A stretch of 64,000 nucleotides of DNA from Flavihumibacter cheonanensis. Lineage in GTDB: Bacteria > Bacteroidota > Bacteroidia > Chitinophagales > Chitinophagaceae. The DNA is taken from NCBI RefSeq assembly GCF_022352215.1, contig NZ_JAKRWF010000002.1, positions 868,001 to 932,000 of the forward strand. Direction: 5' to 3'. The notes beneath the pieces are model-generated. The model did no database searches. It saw nothing but the letters and a program-made list of their open reading frames with translations, and was not told the DNA's origin. Both the position numbers and the translations under genes were made by a program. Below are positions 61,332 through 64,000 of this stretch, piece by piece (the first letter of the stretch is position 1; each line of letters opens with the position of its first letter).

Positions 61332-62170
61332 CAGGAAAATACGATGGTTTTATTGCCGGAAACAAAAATACGGTCTTCCAGTACCAGTTTTAATGCGTCC
61401 GCCAATACGGATTTTTCAATTTCATGCCCAGCTTCAATCATGTCAGTTAAGCCATCATCGTGTTTTACCGGTATGATCTGCTGGGTAATAATAGGACCTT
61501 CATCCAGGTCGTTGTTTACAATATGAGCCGTGGCACCGATCAGTTTCACACCCCGTTCAAAAGCTTTTTTATATGGATTGGCACCAATGAAAGCAGGCAA
61601 AAAAGAGTGATGAATATTGATGATCCGGTCTTTGTAGCACTGCACGAACTCAGGCGTGAGTATACGCATGAATTTAGCCAGCACGAGGTAGTCGGGTTGG
61701 TAGGTTTCCAGCGTTTGAAGGATGGTTTGTTCAAATGCTGTTTTACTTATTCCTTCATGACTTATAAAATGAAAAGGGATTTCAAATTTTTCAGTAAAGG
61801 ATTGTAGCGTGTTATGGTTACCGATCACTGCAAGTATTTCTGCGTGCAGTTCATCAAAGTAATGACGAACCAACAGATCGCCCAGGCAGTGGTATTCTTT
61901 AGTTACCAGCAGCACGATTCTTTTCTTCTTTCTGGGTATGATTTCAACTATTGCGGAGGGCGGCAATAAATACTTGAGTTCCGATTCCAGTTCCTGCGAT
62001 TCTAAATCTCCGGCGATTTCCAACCTTGCAAAAAACTGTCCGGTTTCGGTTTCCACGTATTCTTTCATCACCATAATATTGTATCCCCTTTTGAAGAGAA
62101 TTCCGGCAATACCGGCAATAAGTCCTTTCTGATCCGGGCACTTAATCCGGATGACGTGATTTTTTTCCAT
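61331..62170 (-). CDS. purU: Formyltetrahydrofolate deformylase PurU
   Basis: 279 residues, the standard length. N-terminal ACT domain (IRIKCPDQKGLIAGIAGILFKRGYNI), then the formyl-transferase-like domain with the catalytic NIHHSFLPAF, ATAHIVNNDLDEGPII and VIGNHNTL. It hydrolyses 10-formyl-THF to formate and THF, supplying formate for PurT and balancing one-carbon pools, which links it functionally to methionine synthase elsewhere in the window. A TAAATTTG box lies upstream (62188-62195). Confidence 0.94.
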   Translation of the reverse strand: MEKNHVIRIKCPDQKGLIAGIAGILFKRGYNIMVMKEYVETETGQFFARLEIAGDLESQELESELKYLLPPSAIVEIIPRKKKRIVLLVTKEYHCLGDLLVRHYFDELHAEILAVIGNHNTLQSFTEKFEIPFHFISHEGISKTAFEQTILQTLETYQPDYLVLAKFMRILTPEFVQCYKDRIINIHHSFLPAFIGANPYKKAFERGVKLIGATAHIVNNDLDEGPIITQQIIPVKHDDGLTDMIEAGHEIEKSVLADALKLVLEDRIFVSGNKTIVFS

Positions 62171-62187
62171 GCTGCCTGCTTGAGTAA

Positions 62188-62223
62188 CAAATTTACCTGC
62201 TTTCTTAAATTCGGCTACATTTG
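62188..62223. promoter_or_regulatory. Divergent promoters of purU and the S1-domain gene
   Basis: Minus strand TAAATTTG (62195-62188) faces purU, giving a leader of about 14 bases; plus strand TACATTTG (62216-62223) faces the S1-domain gene, giving a leader of about 23 bases. Both match TAnnTTTG. Confidence 0.55.
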
Positions 62224-62249
62224 CTTTGCTCCCAGTTCAAATAAACAGT

Positions 62250-63077
62250 ATGATTAAAGTTGGCGAATTCAATACACTACGGGTTATCCGGGCAGTTGAT
62301 TTTGGTGTTTTCCTTGATGATGGAAAAGAAGGTATTCTACTACCCAAAAGATTTGTGCCAGCCGGATTAAAGGTCGGTGATGAGTTGGATGTGTTTGTTT
62401 ATCATGATTCAGAAGACAGGCTCATTGCAACAACTCAGAAGCCGCTGGGCATTGTTGGAGATATCGTGGCATTAAAAGCTGTGAGTGCAACCAAACAGGG
62501 CGCTTTTTTGGATTGGGGACTGATGAAAGATCTCTTTGTACCCAAGTCGAAACAACTCGGCACCATGCGGGTTGGTGGTACTTATATTGTCAGCATTTAT
62601 ATTGATGAACAGACAGGACGTGTTGCAGCAACAGAAAAAATTGAAAACCTGCTTTCCAATGAAGAGCTTGACCTGAAAGAAAAAGATCCTGTGGATCTGT
62701 TGGTCTATCGTCGTACGGATATCGGTTATCTCTGTATCATAAATGGAAAACATACCGGCGTTTTACATTTTAGTGATATCTACCAGAATATCCAGGTTGG
62801 CGACAGGCTGAAAGGGTATATTCGCAAGATTCGCGAGGAAAATAAAATTGATCTGGCACTTGGGGAACGTGGCTATCAACGGGTAAGCGGAGAGGCAGGA
62901 AAAATATTGGACCTGCTCGATCAGCATGGAGGTTTTTTGCCCTACCATGATAAATCCGATCCCGAAGATATCTACGATAACCTCGGGATGAGCAAAAAAG
63001 CCTTCAAGATGGCAATCGGTAACCTCTTTAAACAGCATCTCATCCGTATCAAGGAAAACGGAATCGAAAAGATCTGA
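62250..63077 (+). CDS. S1 RNA-binding domain protein, CvfB-like
   Basis: 275 residues. Tandem S1-type OB folds (VGEFNTLRVIRAVDFGVFLDDGKEGILLPKRF, GDIVALKAVSATKQGAFLDWGLMKDLFVPKS, and YLCIINGKHTGVLHFSDIYQNIQVGDRLKGYI) with a C-terminal winged helix (DPEDIYDNLGMSKKAFKMAIGNLFK). This is the CvfB architecture; CvfB affects virulence or RNA in Gram-positives, while Bacteroidota members are uncharacterised. The ATG at 62250 is supported by the promoter at 62216. Confidence 0.88.
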   Translation: MIKVGEFNTLRVIRAVDFGVFLDDGKEGILLPKRFVPAGLKVGDELDVFVYHDSEDRLIATTQKPLGIVGDIVALKAVSATKQGAFLDWGLMKDLFVPKSKQLGTMRVGGTYIVSIYIDEQTGRVAATEKIENLLSNEELDLKEKDPVDLLVYRRTDIGYLCIINGKHTGVLHFSDIYQNIQVGDRLKGYIRKIREENKIDLALGERGYQRVSGEAGKILDLLDQHGGFLPYHDKSDPEDIYDNLGMSKKAFKMAIGNLFKQHLIRIKENGIEKI

Positions 63078-63079
63078 AT

Positions 63080-64000
63080 TCAGGCGTAGATCCTTTCGAT
63101 CTCATCCCGGTATTTTTCCTGTATAACTTTGCGTTTCAAACTCAGTTTAGGGGTCATTTCGCCGGTTTCAATGGACCAGTCCTGAGGTAGCAATTCAAAC
63201 TTTTTAATCTGCTCTACGTGGTTGAAATATTTGTTGAAACTCTCAACCAGGTCGCGGTATAACTCAGCCACTTTAGGATGACGGATCATTTCCTCATTGC
63301 TGGTATATTCAATAGTTTGCTGGCGGCACCAATCGCGCAGGTTGGCAAAGGAGGGCACAATCAGGGCTCCGACAAATTTTCTTTCTGCACCCACTACCAG
63401 CACCTGTTCAACATATAAAGATTCCTTGAGTTTGTTTTCAATTGGCAACGGCGCCACGTATTTGCCTCCGCTGGTTTTGAACATCTCTTTTTTGCGGTCC
63501 GTTATTTTCAGGAATTTACCCTCCTCAAATAATCCGATATCACCGGTGCAGAACCAGTCGCCCTGCATCACTTCAGCTGTGAGGTCCGGACGTTTATAAT
63601 ATCCCATCATGGTGTTCGGTCCGCGGGATAAAATCTCTCCATCTTCCGCAATTTTCACTTCCACACCATTAATAAGTGTGCCAACAGTTCCAAATTTGCG
63701 GCCATGTTTACCATAGCGGTTCACAGCGATTACCGGAGAGGTTTCCGTAAGGCCATAACCTTCCATAATCGGAATTTGAGCCGCTGTAAAAATTCGTATA
63801 AGTTTTACCTGGCAGGCCGCACCACCACTTACGATCGCTTTGAGATTTCCACCCAAAGCCTCTCTCCATTTACTGAAAACCAGTTTATTGGCAAGTGCAA
63901 GTTGTGTATTGTACCAGAAGCCCTGGTTTTTATGCAGTTCAAACTGATCGGCAAGGTCATGCGCCCAGAAAAAGAGTTTGCGCTTTACACCAGTCAGTTC
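63080..64000 (-). CDS. Long-chain acyl-CoA synthetase, C-terminal part (cut by window edge)
   Basis: The frame is open from base 64000 to the stop at 63080, 306 codons; translation from 64000 begins ELTGVKRKLFFWAHDLADQF, so the gene continues right of the window. AMP-binding motifs are clear: YGLTETSP, GEILSRGPNTMMGYYKRP, WFCTGDIG, ITDRKKEMFKTSGGKYVAP and the terminal region. These identify a FadD15-type long-chain fatty-acid-CoA ligase, which activates fatty acids with ATP. It is convergent with the S1-domain gene (2-base gap). The TTG at 63856 is an internal codon. Confidence 0.92.
   Translation of the reverse strand, partial: ELTGVKRKLFFWAHDLADQFELHKNQGFWYNTQLALANKLVFSKWREALGGNLKAIVSGGAACQVKLIRIFTAAQIPIMEGYGLTETSPVIAVNRYGKHGRKFGTVGTLINGVEVKIAEDGEILSRGPNTMMGYYKRPDLTAEVMQGDWFCTGDIGLFEEGKFLKITDRKKEMFKTSGGKYVAPLPIENKLKESLYVEQVLVVGAERKFVGALIVPSFANLRDWCRQQTIEYTSNEEMIRHPKVAELYRDLVESFNKYFNHVEQIKKFELLPQDWSIETGEMTPKLSLKRKVIQEKYRDEIERIYA

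Overview
The window looks like a chromosomal segment of a Bacteroidota bacterium, most likely a member of the Chitinophagaceae or a close relative. The evidence is a methionine synthase split into two genes, a siderophore-type TonB receptor with an N-terminal carboxypeptidase-regulatory-like domain, LytTR/LytS and KdpDE-like two-component systems, many secreted lipoproteins, and twelve or so copies of the Bacteroidota promoter element TAnnTTTG placed upstream of genes. No rRNA, insertion sequence, CRISPR array or prophage was seen. Both ends cut a gene: a LOG-family nucleotidase on the left and a long-chain acyl-CoA ligase on the right.

Region by region. 1-9.7 kb is housekeeping: LOG protein, CPBP protease, the split metH operon with a Gdx-like exporter downstream and a pseudoknot-capable leader RNA upstream, recR behind an Ig-like lipoprotein, SRPBCC, TPR and VOC proteins. 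A tRNA-Arg(CCT) at 9743 with a UUCG-loop terminator is followed by a small AT-rich accessory patch: two unrecognised ORFs and ten contiguous 11-bp repeats. At 11.5-18.7 kb a three-gene operon encodes a TPR/MORN-type secreted protein, an intact DUF3857-type transglutaminase and a paralogue that has lost all three catalytic residues. At 18.8-22 kb there is a quinone/electrophile-detoxification-like operon (ring-cleaving dioxygenase, MhqD-like esterase, pirin, AraC regulator), then a LytS/LytTR pair, membrane proteins, a GH130 lipoprotein, and an icd operon with two tandem paralogous small proteins of unknown function.

33-35.4 kb holds a LacI regulator and a convergent MFS exporter whose promoter carries a perfect 16-bp LacI-type palindrome plus a second inverted repeat. 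35.5-44.8 kb is the most system-like stretch: eight co-oriented genes with short gaps and one strong promoter. They encode a VanX-like dipeptidase, a His/Cys-rich small membrane protein, an ABC ATPase, a siderophore-type TonB receptor, two DUF3526-type ABC permeases, a COG0523 metallochaperone GTPase and a GliT/HlmI-like dithiol oxidoreductase. I read this, as inference, as a metal or metallophore acquisition and protection operon, with zinc the leading candidate.

44.8-51.9 kb is a potassium module: OmpL-like porin and Kup on one strand; a KdpD-C-like kinase, KdpE-like regulator and CPA2 antiporter on the other. A tandem 11-bp repeat between them has the TTTATA-N5-TTTATA layout expected for KdpE. 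From 52 to 61 kb come lipid and carbohydrate genes: glycerophosphodiesterase, fatty-acid-hydroxylase family protein, GH26 mannanase, GMC oxidoreductase with a xylose-isomerase-like partner, CBM9-like protein, putative glycosidase, and a LOV-like PAS protein lacking the photoactive cysteine. purU, an S1-domain CvfB-like gene and the truncated acyl-CoA ligase close the window.
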